The notes below the pieces were generated by a model, which worked only from the letters and a program-made list of their open reading frames with translations, was not told where the DNA came from and made no database searches. Both the position numbers and the translations under genes were made by a program. DNA of 8,534 bases from positions 1 to 8,534 of the forward strand of contig CAKROE010000097.1 of the NCBI GenBank assembly GCA_934371915.1, in the 5' to 3' direction. Within the stretch, counting starts at the first letter, position 1, and every line of letters begins with the position of its first letter. Positions 1-5,256 of the stretch are shown piece by piece. The DNA comes from an uncultured Blautia sp. (GTDB lineage: Bacteria > Bacillota > Clostridia > Lachnospirales > Lachnospiraceae).

Positions 1-1113
1 ACCGAAGTTCTTGCCAGACAGCACTATGAAAGTTTTATGGAACTTTTACGACAACAGGAACTTGATTTTTGTACAGTACTGCTTACAGGTTCCAACACTG
101 CAAAAGAAAAACGCGAAATATATGCCAAAATTGCTTCGGGCGAAGCACAGATCATCATTGGTACACACGCGCTGATTCAGGAAAAAGTTGTCTACAAAAA
201 TCTTTCACTTGTCATCACGGACGAGCAGCATCGCTTCGGTGTCAAACAACGGGAATCTCTCGCCGAACGCGGGAATCCACCCAATGTCCTCGTCATGAGT
301 GCAACACCTATTCCCCGGACACTGGCAATTATTTTATATGGTGATCTTGATATTTCTGTAATCGATGAACTTCCTGCAAAAAGGCTTCCCATTAAAAATT
401 GTGTAGTGGATACTTCATACCGTCCGAAGGCATATTCCTTTATCCAAAGACAGGTGCAGGAGGGAAGACAGGTATATATCATCTGTCCGATGGTAGAAGA
501 GAGTGAAGGCCTCGACGCAGAAAACGTTCTGGACTATACTGCAAGGATCAAATCCATCTTTCCGTCAGATATTCAGATAGAATATCTTCATGGTAAAATG
601 AAAGCCTCCGAAAAAAACAAAATCATGGAGCGTTTTGCGGCAAACGAAATACAGATACTCGTTTCAACTACCGTTGTCGAGGTCGGTGTCAACGTGCCGA
701 ATGCCACAGTCATGATGGTTGAGAATGCTGAGCGTTTCGGTCTTGCGCAGCTTCATCAGCTCCGCGGACGTGTCGGTCGTGGAGAGCATCAGTCGTATTG
801 TATTTTTGTACAGGGAAATAAAGAAGACACCACCTCAAAGAGACTGGAAATCCTTAATAAATCCAACGACGGATTTTATATCGCCGGTGAGGATTTAAAG
901 CTTCGCGGACCGGGAGATCTGTTTGGTATCCGCCAGAGCGGTGCAATGGAATTTCGCATCGGAGACATCTATAACGATTCCTCCATTCTGAAATCTGCCA
1001 GTGAAGCGGCTTCAGAAATTCTTTCCATTGATCCTGACCTGACACTCCCGCAAAACCAGCTTCTGAAAGAACAGTTGCAAATTGTAACAAATCGTAGTAT
1101 TCTAGTACCGTAA
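1..1113 (+). CDS. recG: ATP-dependent DNA helicase RecG, 3' part (5' end outside window)
   Basis: RecG is an SF2 helicase that remodels stalled replication forks and branched recombination intermediates. The reading frame is open from base 1 and begins TEVLARQHY, the motif Ia region of RecG, so the wedge domain and Walker A motif lie upstream of the window. The visible 370 residues carry the DEQH box (about residues 74-77), SATPIPRT (100-107), the LHGKM region, STTVVEVGVNVPNA (motif V), and QLRGRVGRG (253-261, motif VI). The RecG-specific translocation segment, LKLRGPGDLFGIRQSG, follows at about 299-314. The C-terminus is of normal length and no frame break is seen. It ends 29 nt before the next gene with no terminator between them, so read-through is possible. 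The family assignment is secure; only the N-terminal half cannot be judged. Confidence 0.97.
   Translation, partial: TEVLARQHYESFMELLRQQELDFCTVLLTGSNTAKEKREIYAKIASGEAQIIIGTHALIQEKVVYKNLSLVITDEQHRFGVKQRESLAERGNPPNVLVMSATPIPRTLAIILYGDLDISVIDELPAKRLPIKNCVVDTSYRPKAYSFIQRQVQEGRQVYIICPMVEESEGLDAENVLDYTARIKSIFPSDIQIEYLHGKMKASEKNKIMERFAANEIQILVSTTVVEVGVNVPNATVMMVENAERFGLAQLHQLRGRVGRGEHQSYCIFVQGNKEDTTSKRLEILNKSNDGFYIAGEDLKLRGPGDLFGIRQSGAMEFRIGDIYNDSSILKSASEAASEILSIDPDLTLPQNQLLKEQLQIVTNRSILVP
1075..1103 (+). promoter_or_regulatory. possible sigma-A promoter inside the recG 3' end, for the DUF6465 gene
   Basis: TTGCAA (1075-1080) lies 17 bp upstream of TATTCT (1098-1103). Each box matches the sigma-A consensus at 4 of 6 positions. 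The spacing is ideal and the site lies about 40 nt before the downstream start codon, but matches of this quality occur by chance in AT-rich coding sequence. The DUF6465 gene may instead be read from the recG promoter. Confidence 0.25.
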
Positions 1114-1142
1114 AAACATAATCATCTTGTAAGGAGGCTATT

Positions 1143-1526
1143 ATGGCTACACGAACTACCACAAAGAAAGCAGAACTCAAGACATCCACTGCAAAACCGG
1201 CTACCGAAAAAGAGGCTCCTGCAAAAAAGAAGACTACTGCAAAAGCTGCAGTTAAAGCAACTGTTAAAAAAGCAACTACCAGAAAGACTACTGTCAGAAA
1301 AACCGCTTCCCCAAAGGCTGTTTCTTTAAATACCGAAGTATATGTACAGTGGCTTGGTAAGGAAGTATCCGAAAAAGATATCGTAGACAGCATCAAAAAA
1401 ATCTGGACAGAAGAAATGGGCAAAAAAGAAGCAGATCTTACAGATCTTAAAATCTATATCAAACCGGAAGACAATGGTGCACATTACGTAATCAACAACG
1501 ATATTACAGGCTTCATCGGTTTATAA
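1143..1526 (+). CDS. DUF6465 family protein with histone-H1-like basic N-terminal tail
   Basis: The 127-residue product has two parts. Residues 1-58 are a low-complexity Lys/Ala/Thr/Pro tail with repeated [16 protein letters not shown] and TVRKTA-type units, like the tail of eukaryotic histone H1 or bacterial Hc1/AlgP-type proteins. Residues 59-127 form a compact acidic/basic domain ([16 protein letters not shown] ... [17 protein letters not shown] ... GFIGL) that I recognise as DUF6465, a domain common in Lachnospiraceae and of unknown function. There is no signal peptide or membrane segment. The start is fixed by AAGGAGG (1131-1137), 5 nt before the ATG. The gene follows recG by 29 nt and is closed by its own terminator. 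Binding of DNA or RNA through the basic tail is inference from composition only. The gene is intact and its codon use is like that of its neighbours, apart from the lysine/alanine bias. Confidence 0.85.
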   Translation: MATRTTTKKAELKTSTAKPATEKEAPAKKKTTAKAAVKATVKKATTRKTTVRKTASPKAVSLNTEVYVQWLGKEVSEKDIVDSIKKIWTEEMGKKEADLTDLKIYIKPEDNGAHYVINNDITGFIGL

Positions 1527-1557
1527 TTTACTGATTTCAATCTTATTTTTCAACCAG

Positions 1558-1592
1558 ATTCAGATGATCTTTATGGTCATCTGAATTTTTTT
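1558..1592 (+). terminator. Rho-independent terminator after the DUF6465 gene
   Basis: ATTCAGATGATC (1558-1569) pairs with GGTCATCTGAAT (1575-1586), a 12-bp stem with one G-U pair and a 5-nt TTTAT loop. Seven T residues follow (1586-1592). The hairpin lies 31 nt after the stop codon and separates this unit from the spore-protein gene. Confidence 0.88.
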
Positions 1593-1618
1593 ATTTCCAG
1601 TCCAGCCAGTAAGTTCCA

Positions 1619-1647
1619 GTTTATTTTTCTGTATCTTTCATATACTA
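1619..1647 (+). promoter_or_regulatory. candidate sigma-G promoter of the spore-protein gene
   Basis: GTTTA (1619-1623) and TATACTA (1641-1647), 17 bp apart, each differ by one base from the Bacillus sigma-G boxes (GHATR and CATNHTA, from memory). Alpha/beta spore-protein genes are typically sigma-G dependent, and the site would give a leader of about 38 nt. The match is suggestive, not decisive. Confidence 0.35.
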
Positions 1648-1691
1648 GCACTGTAACATCCAATTAAACGAACACCAAGGAGGAAATAATC

Positions 1692-1919
1692 ATGACAAAA
1701 AATACTTCTTCTAACAGAGCAGCAGTACCAGAAGCCAAAGGCGCCCTTGACCGTTTTAAATTTGAAGTTGCAAACGAACTGGGAGTACCGCTTACGGACG
1801 GATATAACGGAAACCTGACTTCCAAACAGAACGGAAGTGTCGGCGGCTATATGGTCAAAAAGATGATCGAACAGCAGGAACGCCAGATGTCCGGAAGTTC
1901 CCAGAACGAACAGTACTGA
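1692..1919 (+). CDS. alpha/beta-type small acid-soluble spore protein
   Basis: The 75-residue product belongs to the SASP alpha/beta family. These proteins coat forespore DNA, shift it to an A-like form and protect it from UV and heat; they are degraded by the germination protease GPR to feed outgrowth. Both family signatures are present. KFEVANELGV (residues 23-32) contains the GPR site, expected between E25 and V26. The second is a Gly-rich DNA-binding segment with NGSVGGYMVKKMIEQQE (47-63). The N-terminal 15 residues and the Gln/Ser-rich tail are variable, as usual for the family. AGGAGG (1679-1684) lies 7 nt before the ATG and fixes the start. The gene is monocistronic, with terminators on both sides, in keeping with forespore-specific expression. 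The paralogue cannot be named because these genes are multicopy. Confidence 0.95.
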   Translation: MTKNTSSNRAAVPEAKGALDRFKFEVANELGVPLTDGYNGNLTSKQNGSVGGYMVKKMIEQQERQMSGSSQNEQY

Positions 1920-1942
1920 TCATTCTGAGTAATAAACAAAAT

Positions 1943-1959
1943 TCCTGAATTATTCAGGA
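1943..1959 (+). other. short hairpin downstream of the spore-protein gene
   Basis: TCCTGAA (1943-1949) and TTCAGGA (1953-1959) form a perfect 7-bp stem with a TTA loop. It follows the spore-protein stop codon by 23 nt. There is no T-run after it, so it is not a terminator by itself. It may stabilise the 3' end of the transcript just ahead of the real terminator. Confidence 0.5.
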
Positions 1960-1964
1960 TACAG

Positions 1965-2015
1965 ACAGTGCGGCTCCAAAATCTGTAGTCAGATTCCGGG
2001 CTGCACTGTTTTTTT
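1965..2015 (+). terminator. Rho-independent terminator after the spore-protein gene
   Basis: ACAGTGCGGC (1965-1974) pairs with GCTGCACTGT (2000-2009) with one G-U pair. Inside it a second stem forms from AATCTG and CAGATT around a TAGT loop. The outer arm runs straight into a T-run (2009-2015). The long two-part hairpin insulates the spore gene from the promoter of the next operon. Confidence 0.9.
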
Positions 2016-2036
2016 GTATAAATTTTCAAGAAATAA

Positions 2037-2065
2037 TTGCCATTTTTTTGTTGACTTGTTATAAT
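2037..2065 (+). promoter_or_regulatory. sigma-A promoter of the mgsA-rsmD-coaD operon
   Basis: TTGCCA (2037-2042, 5 of 6 to consensus) is followed after exactly 17 bp by TATAAT (2060-2065, perfect). Transcription should start near 2072, giving a leader of about 60 nt. It is the best vegetative promoter in the window and sits just after the upstream terminator. Confidence 0.78.
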
Positions 2066-2089
2066 ATATGAGAATAGCTATATTATAAC
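2058..2089. repeat. perfect 11-bp inverted repeat over the -10 box and start site (operator-like)
   Basis: GTTATAATATA (2058-2068) and TATATTATAAC (2079-2089) are exact reverse complements separated by 10 nt. The left arm contains the -10 box and the centre (about 2073.5) falls on the predicted start site. A dimeric repressor bound here would block polymerase. Only the right arm would be transcribed, so an RNA hairpin is unlikely. The arms are AT-rich, which raises the chance of coincidence. I cannot match the site to a known regulator. Confidence 0.5.
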
Positions 2090-2131
2090 TAAAAAACCAG
2101 TAATGTATTGGTGAAAATGGAGAGATGAACG

Positions 2132-2527
2132 ATGAATTTAGGAATCATTGCACACAACAGTAAAAAAGTACTTATCGAAGATTTCTGTATCGCATACAAG
2201 AATATACTCGCCAAGCATGAGGTTTATGCCACAGGAACTACCGGTCGTCGAATTGAAGAAGCCACCAACCTTCATGTGCATAAGTTTCTTGCAGGAAGCA
2301 TTGGCGGAGACAAACAATTTATGGAAATGGTAGAGCGTCAGGATCTGGATATGGTCATTCTTTTTTATAATCCTGTTATGATGGATCCGAAAGAACCTGA
2401 TATTCATGCCATAGTCATGCGCTGTGACCAGTATAATATCCCGGTTGCTACCAATATCGCAACCGCTGAACTACTGATTCTCGGACTTGCCCGTGGTGAT
2501 CTGGATTGGAGACTGAATTTAAAATGA
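2132..2527 (+). CDS. mgsA: methylglyoxal synthase family protein with altered active-site residues
   Basis: The 131-residue product aligns without gaps to E. coli MgsA (offset 11), the enzyme that turns dihydroxyacetone phosphate into methylglyoxal and phosphate. Retained features are the phosphate-binding ATGTTG loop (33-38), K12, H8, the catalytic Asp in GGDKQ (D60, E. coli D71), D90 (E. coli D101) and the IPVATN segment. Several usually conserved positions are changed: N9 for D20, A54 for S65, K61 for Q72, N80 for D91 and K87 for H98. The fold is clear, but normal catalytic activity is uncertain. The frame is intact. A GGAGAG site (2119-2124) precedes the ATG by 7 nt. It is the first gene of an operon; its TGA stop overlaps the rsmD ATG in an ATGA junction, so the two are probably translationally coupled. 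The symbol reflects family membership, not proven activity. Confidence 0.85.
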   Translation: MNLGIIAHNSKKVLIEDFCIAYKNILAKHEVYATGTTGRRIEEATNLHVHKFLAGSIGGDKQFMEMVERQDLDMVILFYNPVMMDPKEPDIHAIVMRCDQYNIPVATNIATAELLILGLARGDLDWRLNLK

Positions 2528-3078
2528 GAGTAATAGCAGGAACAGCCAGACGACTCAATCTCAAGACCGTACCTGGCATGGAAACACGACCGACAACTGA
2601 CCGTATAAAGGAAACACTGTTCAATATTCTGCAGCCCGAAATGCCGGACTGCCGCTTTCTTGATCTTTTCAGCGGAAGCGGAGGAATCGGCATTGAAGCG
2701 TTAAGCCGTGGTGCTGCATATGCTGTATTTGTAGAAAAAAATCCAAAGGCCTGCAACTGTATACGTGACAATCTTTCATTTACAAAGCTTGCCGAACATG
2801 GTAAACTTTTAAACATGGATGTTTTACAGGCACTCCGCTCCCTCGAGGGCGAAGAAGCCTTTGACTGTATTTTTATGGATCCGCCTTACAATCACGATCT
2901 GGAACGTCAGGTACTTGAATACCTGTCCGGCAGTTCACTTGCTGATGACCACACACTTATCATCACAGAAGCTGATTTGCACACAGATTTTTCCTATGTG
3001 ACTGATCTCGGATATGAACTGGCACGATCTAAAGAATACAAAACAAACAAACATGTATTTTTGTATAAAAGAAAGTGA
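2524..3078 (+). CDS. rsmD: 16S rRNA (guanine(966)-N2)-methyltransferase RsmD
   Basis: RsmD methylates N2 of G966 of 16S rRNA, using S-adenosylmethionine, during 30S assembly. The 184-residue length is normal. It starts [11 protein letters not shown], as the family does, then [15 protein letters not shown] (22-36), the SAM-binding motif [12 protein letters not shown] (45-56) and the catalytic DPPY (119-122). The ATG at 2524 was chosen over an in-frame TTG at 2506, because only the ATG gives the family N-terminus and the typical ATGA coupling with the upstream stop codon. No strong ribosome binding site is close by, which fits translation by reinitiation. It is the Bacillus ylbH equivalent and is followed by coaD, as in most Firmicutes. 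Confidence 0.96.
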   Translation: MRVIAGTARRLNLKTVPGMETRPTTDRIKETLFNILQPEMPDCRFLDLFSGSGGIGIEALSRGAAYAVFVEKNPKACNCIRDNLSFTKLAEHGKLLNMDVLQALRSLEGEEAFDCIFMDPPYNHDLERQVLEYLSGSSLADDHTLIITEADLHTDFSYVTDLGYELARSKEYKTNKHVFLYKRK

Positions 3079-3086
3079 GATCACAC

Positions 3087-3581
3087 ATGGTAACAGCAGT
3101 ATACCCCGGAAGTTTTGATCCGGCGACCTATGGTCATCTGGATGTCATCCGGCGTGCAAGCGTCTCTTTCGACAGAGTAGTAGTCGGAGTTTTGCATAAT
3201 TCTTCAAAAAGTCCGTTGTTTTCTGTGGAAGAACGTGTTAATATATTGGAAAAGGCGACAAAAGACATACCAAATGTAATCATTAAACCATTTGACGGTC
3301 TTTCTGTTAATTTCGCAAGAGAGAATCACGCACAGGTAATCGTGCGTGGTTTGCGTGCTGTCACGGACTTCGAATATGAACTCCAGATGGCACAGACAAA
3401 TCGAGTTCTTGCTCCTGATGTAGATACTATATTCCTCACCACCAGTCTGGAATATGCTTATGTCAGTTCCACCATCATGAAGGAAGTCGCCCGCTTCGGA
3501 GGAGATTTGTCCAACTTTGCGCCGCCGGAGATCATCACGACATTACGCATGAAACTTCAGCAGGTAAACGAGAAAAATTAA
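3087..3581 (+). CDS. coaD: phosphopantetheine adenylyltransferase CoaD
   Basis: CoaD transfers AMP from ATP to 4'-phosphopantetheine, the penultimate step of coenzyme A synthesis, in the cytoplasm. The 164-residue product has the nucleotidyltransferase signature [14 protein letters not shown] with the TxGH motif (14-17), [12 protein letters not shown] (87-98) and the C-terminal [17 protein letters not shown] (126-142). All are diagnostic for bacterial CoaD. The ATG at 3087 gives the usual family N-terminus; a GTG at 3075, overlapping the rsmD stop, would add four residues (MRSH) with no ribosome binding site. Only 8 nt separate rsmD from this start, so the genes share a transcript. The Bacillus equivalent is ylbI. 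Confidence 0.97.
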   Translation: MVTAVYPGSFDPATYGHLDVIRRASVSFDRVVVGVLHNSSKSPLFSVEERVNILEKATKDIPNVIIKPFDGLSVNFARENHAQVIVRGLRAVTDFEYELQMAQTNRVLAPDVDTIFLTTSLEYAYVSSTIMKEVARFGGDLSNFAPPEIITTLRMKLQQVNEKN

Positions 3582-3600
3582 AGAGAATGGAGAATATACT

Positions 3601-4233
3601 ATGAGCAGCAGAATCGAACAGATTATTGATGAAATTGACGAGTTTATAGAGAGCTGTAAATTCCAGCCTTTATCCGCAACTAAAATCATTGTAAACAAAG
3701 AAGAGATTGAAGAACTTTTAAGAGAGCTCCGTTTGAAAACACCGGACGAGATCAAACGTTATCAGAAGATCATCAGCAATAAGGATGCCATTCTGGAAGA
3801 TGCACAGTCCAAAGCAGACGGTATTATTGCCGACGCACAGGCAAAGGCTCAGGAACTTGTTACACAACATGAGATCATGCAGAAAGCATATGCACAGGCA
3901 AATGATACCATCAATGCAGCCAACAAACAGGCACAGGAAATTCTTGATTCCGCAACTCAGGATGCAAACAGCATCCGTTTAAGCGCAATCACTTATACAG
4001 ATGATATGATGGCAAATATCGGTTCTGTACTGACCCAGACACTGGAAGATGCAGGCGGTAAATACAAAGGATTCATCGATTCCCTTCAGAGCTGCCTTGA
4101 TGTTGTAAACCACAATCGTCAGGAATTGGCTCCGCAGACCGCACAGGCTGCAGCTATGACCGGATCTTATCACGAAGATACCAACAATGCACCGGAAGAA
4201 GACAGTCTTTTAGACGATCTTGGTGACGAGTAA
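3601..4233 (+). CDS. coiled-coil protein, SepIVA/DivIVA-like candidate (often labelled 'ATPase')
   Basis: The 210-residue product has no signal peptide, no membrane segment and no Walker motif, so the common automatic label 'ATPase' is not supported by its sequence. Residues 1-50 are a helical head (IIDEIDEFIESC ... EEIEELLRELR). Residues 62-130 form an Ala/Gln-rich coiled coil with 11-residue spacing (DAQSKA at 67, DAQAKA at 78). Residues 131-175 form a second amphipathic helix, and the tail is acidic (ending LLDDLGDE). The position directly after coaD and the head-plus-coil layout recall actinobacterial SepIVA, a DivIVA-domain cell-division protein. That likeness is judged from memory and is a hypothesis. 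The start is fixed by GGAGA (3588-3592); the gap to coaD is 19 nt, so it is in the operon. Its last 24 nt overlap the end of the opposing ylbJ. Confidence 0.85.
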   Translation: MSSRIEQIIDEIDEFIESCKFQPLSATKIIVNKEEIEELLRELRLKTPDEIKRYQKIISNKDAILEDAQSKADGIIADAQAKAQELVTQHEIMQKAYAQANDTINAANKQAQEILDSATQDANSIRLSAITYTDDMMANIGSVLTQTLEDAGGKYKGFIDSLQSCLDVVNHNRQELAPQTAQAAAMTGSYHEDTNNAPEEDSLLDDLGDE

Positions 4234-5151
4234 GATTAAAATTACAGCAATCATCCCGTTCAGAAGTTTTGCCGTGATATAAGACCGTACAGATAGTTCT
4301 TTTGTCACAAGACTTCTGGTCTGGGCTGCTATGCAGACTCCGCCGGATGTCGTAAGAAAAACAGCCAGTATACTTTTTGTTATGTCCGGCAGTATAAGCG
4401 GCTGCAGGCGATAGAGCCCGGTAGTCAGCTCCAGCATTCCGGTCAGCAGATATCCCGGAACGTTATGTGGTATATACCAGTGACTGATACAGGCAGACAA
4501 AATGGAAAACATAAGACTGTATCCACCCAGCCGGGTAATTGTTTCAAACCCATTCATAATGGAGACATCCAAAAAAGCTTCTGATAAGCTTGTGGCGGGT
4601 GTCTCTTTTTTCGTAACTGTTTCTTCACCGAAATATTTTTTCTTTCGAAAAATTATAAAACGAAAAAATTGTGCCGTCATCCATTCAGACGCCAAAAGAA
4701 TCAACATCATCTTTGAAAATGGGACTCTGTCATTCAAACAGATCTGACACAGATATGTACGGACAAATACAGGACTTGGCTGATTCACAAAGGTTAGCAG
4801 ATATTCCGCTTCCTTTTTTGTGATCTGTCCATTTTCATAAAGATCCGATGCTGTTTTTGCCCCCATAGGGTAACCGCACAGCATTCCGACCAGAACTGCA
4901 TATGCACCGGCAGGAGATATTCCAAAAACAATTTTCCATAACGTTTTGAGCGGTGCCAGCAACCGGCCGATCAGGCCTGTCTGTACCAGTATTCCGGTAA
5001 GGATAAGAAAGGGCAGGAGTGTCGGAATCATGACATTCAGCCACAGATTCAAGCCTTCTCTGGCCGCTTTAAGTGCTTCCGTCGGATACACAAGTATAAA
5101 ACCAATCTGTATGATACAGAATATTGTAAAAAAAAGTTTTTTCATATTCAT
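4210..5151 (-). CDS. ylbJ: YlbJ-like sporulation integral membrane protein (nucleoside-recognition/Gate domain)
   Basis: The 313-residue product is a polytopic membrane protein with about seven or eight hydrophobic segments, starting at residue 5. It has the family core GMLCGYPMGAKTASDL ... EAEYLLTFVNQPSPVF near residues 88-127 and a later TTSGGVCIAAQT segment. In Bacillus, YlbJ is a sigma-E-dependent membrane protein needed for proper spore cortex; its transport substrate is unknown. At 313 residues it is clearly shorter than Bacillus YlbJ (about 400, from memory), but no frame break is visible. The start is uncertain: the ATG at 5149-5151 and another two codons later both lack a good ribosome binding site. 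It keeps the Bacillus neighbourhood with rsmD and coaD but is on the opposite strand, which frees it from the vegetative operon. Confidence 0.88.
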   Translation of the reverse strand: MNMKKLFFTIFCIIQIGFILVYPTEALKAAREGLNLWLNVMIPTLLPFLILTGILVQTGLIGRLLAPLKTLWKIVFGISPAGAYAVLVGMLCGYPMGAKTASDLYENGQITKKEAEYLLTFVNQPSPVFVRTYLCQICLNDRVPFSKMMLILLASEWMTAQFFRFIIFRKKKYFGEETVTKKETPATSLSEAFLDVSIMNGFETITRLGGYSLMFSILSACISHWYIPHNVPGYLLTGMLELTTGLYRLQPLILPDITKSILAVFLTTSGGVCIAAQTRSLVTKELSVRSYITAKLLNGMIAVILILLVTKIV

Positions 5152-5172
5152 ATTTTTTATATGCTTTGCTTT

Positions 5173-5201
5173 ACTTTATGCCACATATCAGACAGATATG
5201 T
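5173..5201 (-). promoter_or_regulatory. weak candidate sigma-E promoter for ylbJ
   Basis: On the minus strand ACATATC (5201-5195) and CATAAAGT (5180-5173) are 14 bp apart, the spacing used by sigma-E. Each box departs from the Bacillus consensus (KMATATT, CATACAHT, from memory) at two positions. It sits about 22 nt before the ATG. It is supported mainly by the known sigma-E control of Bacillus ylbJ. Confidence 0.25.
5183..5201. repeat. 7-bp inverted repeat in the ylbJ/pepD divergent region
   Basis: ACATATC (5183-5189) and GATATGT (5195-5201) are exact reverse complements around AGACA. The site lies between the divergent genes ylbJ and pepD, where an operator for either would be expected. No T-run follows, so it is not a terminator. 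The regulator, if any, is unknown. Confidence 0.35.
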
Positions 5202-5210
5202 CGATAAAAT

Positions 5211-5231
5211 ATAACAAATAATGATTGTTAT
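5211..5231. repeat. 7-bp inverted repeat upstream of pepD
   Basis: ATAACAA (5211-5217) and TTGTTAT (5225-5231) are exact reverse complements around a 7-nt spacer. An overlapping alternative, AATGAT (5220-5225) with ATCATT (5230-5235), forms a 6-bp stem with a 4-nt loop. Both lie just upstream of the pepD ribosome binding site. They could act as an operator or as a leader hairpin, or be chance in AT-rich DNA. Confidence 0.3.
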
Positions 5232-5243
5232 CATTTATTTCAT

Positions 5244-5249
5244 GGAGGA
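5244..5249 (+). promoter_or_regulatory. ribosome binding site that fixes the pepD start
   Basis: GGAGGA lies 7 nt before the ATG at 5257. It makes that codon the start rather than the in-frame ATG at 5221, which has no ribosome binding site and would add a non-family hydrophobic stretch (MIVIIYFMEEIN). Confidence 0.85.
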
Positions 5250-5256
5250 AATCAAT

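Noticed and set aside
854..1423. Long minus-strand reading frame opposite recG and the DUF6465 gene
   Set aside because: Its Val/Phe/Ala-rich stretch is the antisense of the Lys/Ala/Thr repeat tail; it crosses two well-supported genes and has no family likeness.
2096..2112. Small hairpin (ACCAGTA / TATTGGT with an ATG loop) in the leader of the mgsA-like gene
   Set aside because: It is a perfect-looking 7-bp stem with one G-U pair, but the leader is too short for a riboswitch and no T-run or alternative fold is visible.
2506..2523. Upstream TTG start for rsmD adding six residues
   Set aside because: The extra residues are the mgsA 3' end read in another frame; the family N-terminus MRVIAG and the ATGA junction support 2524.
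3075..3086. GTG start for coaD overlapping the rsmD stop codon
   Set aside because: It adds MRSH before the usual CoaD N-terminus and has no ribosome binding site.
5217..5237. Fur-box-like palindrome with AATGAT and ATCATT upstream of pepD
   Set aside because: The two halves are 4 nt apart rather than the 1-nt spacing of the Fur 7-1-7 or 6-1-6 arrangement, and pepD is not an iron gene.
5221..5256. Earlier pepD start giving a hydrophobic N-terminus that could look like a signal peptide
   Set aside because: There is no ribosome binding site at 5221, whereas GGAGGA stands 7 nt before the ATG at 5257, which also matches the family start.
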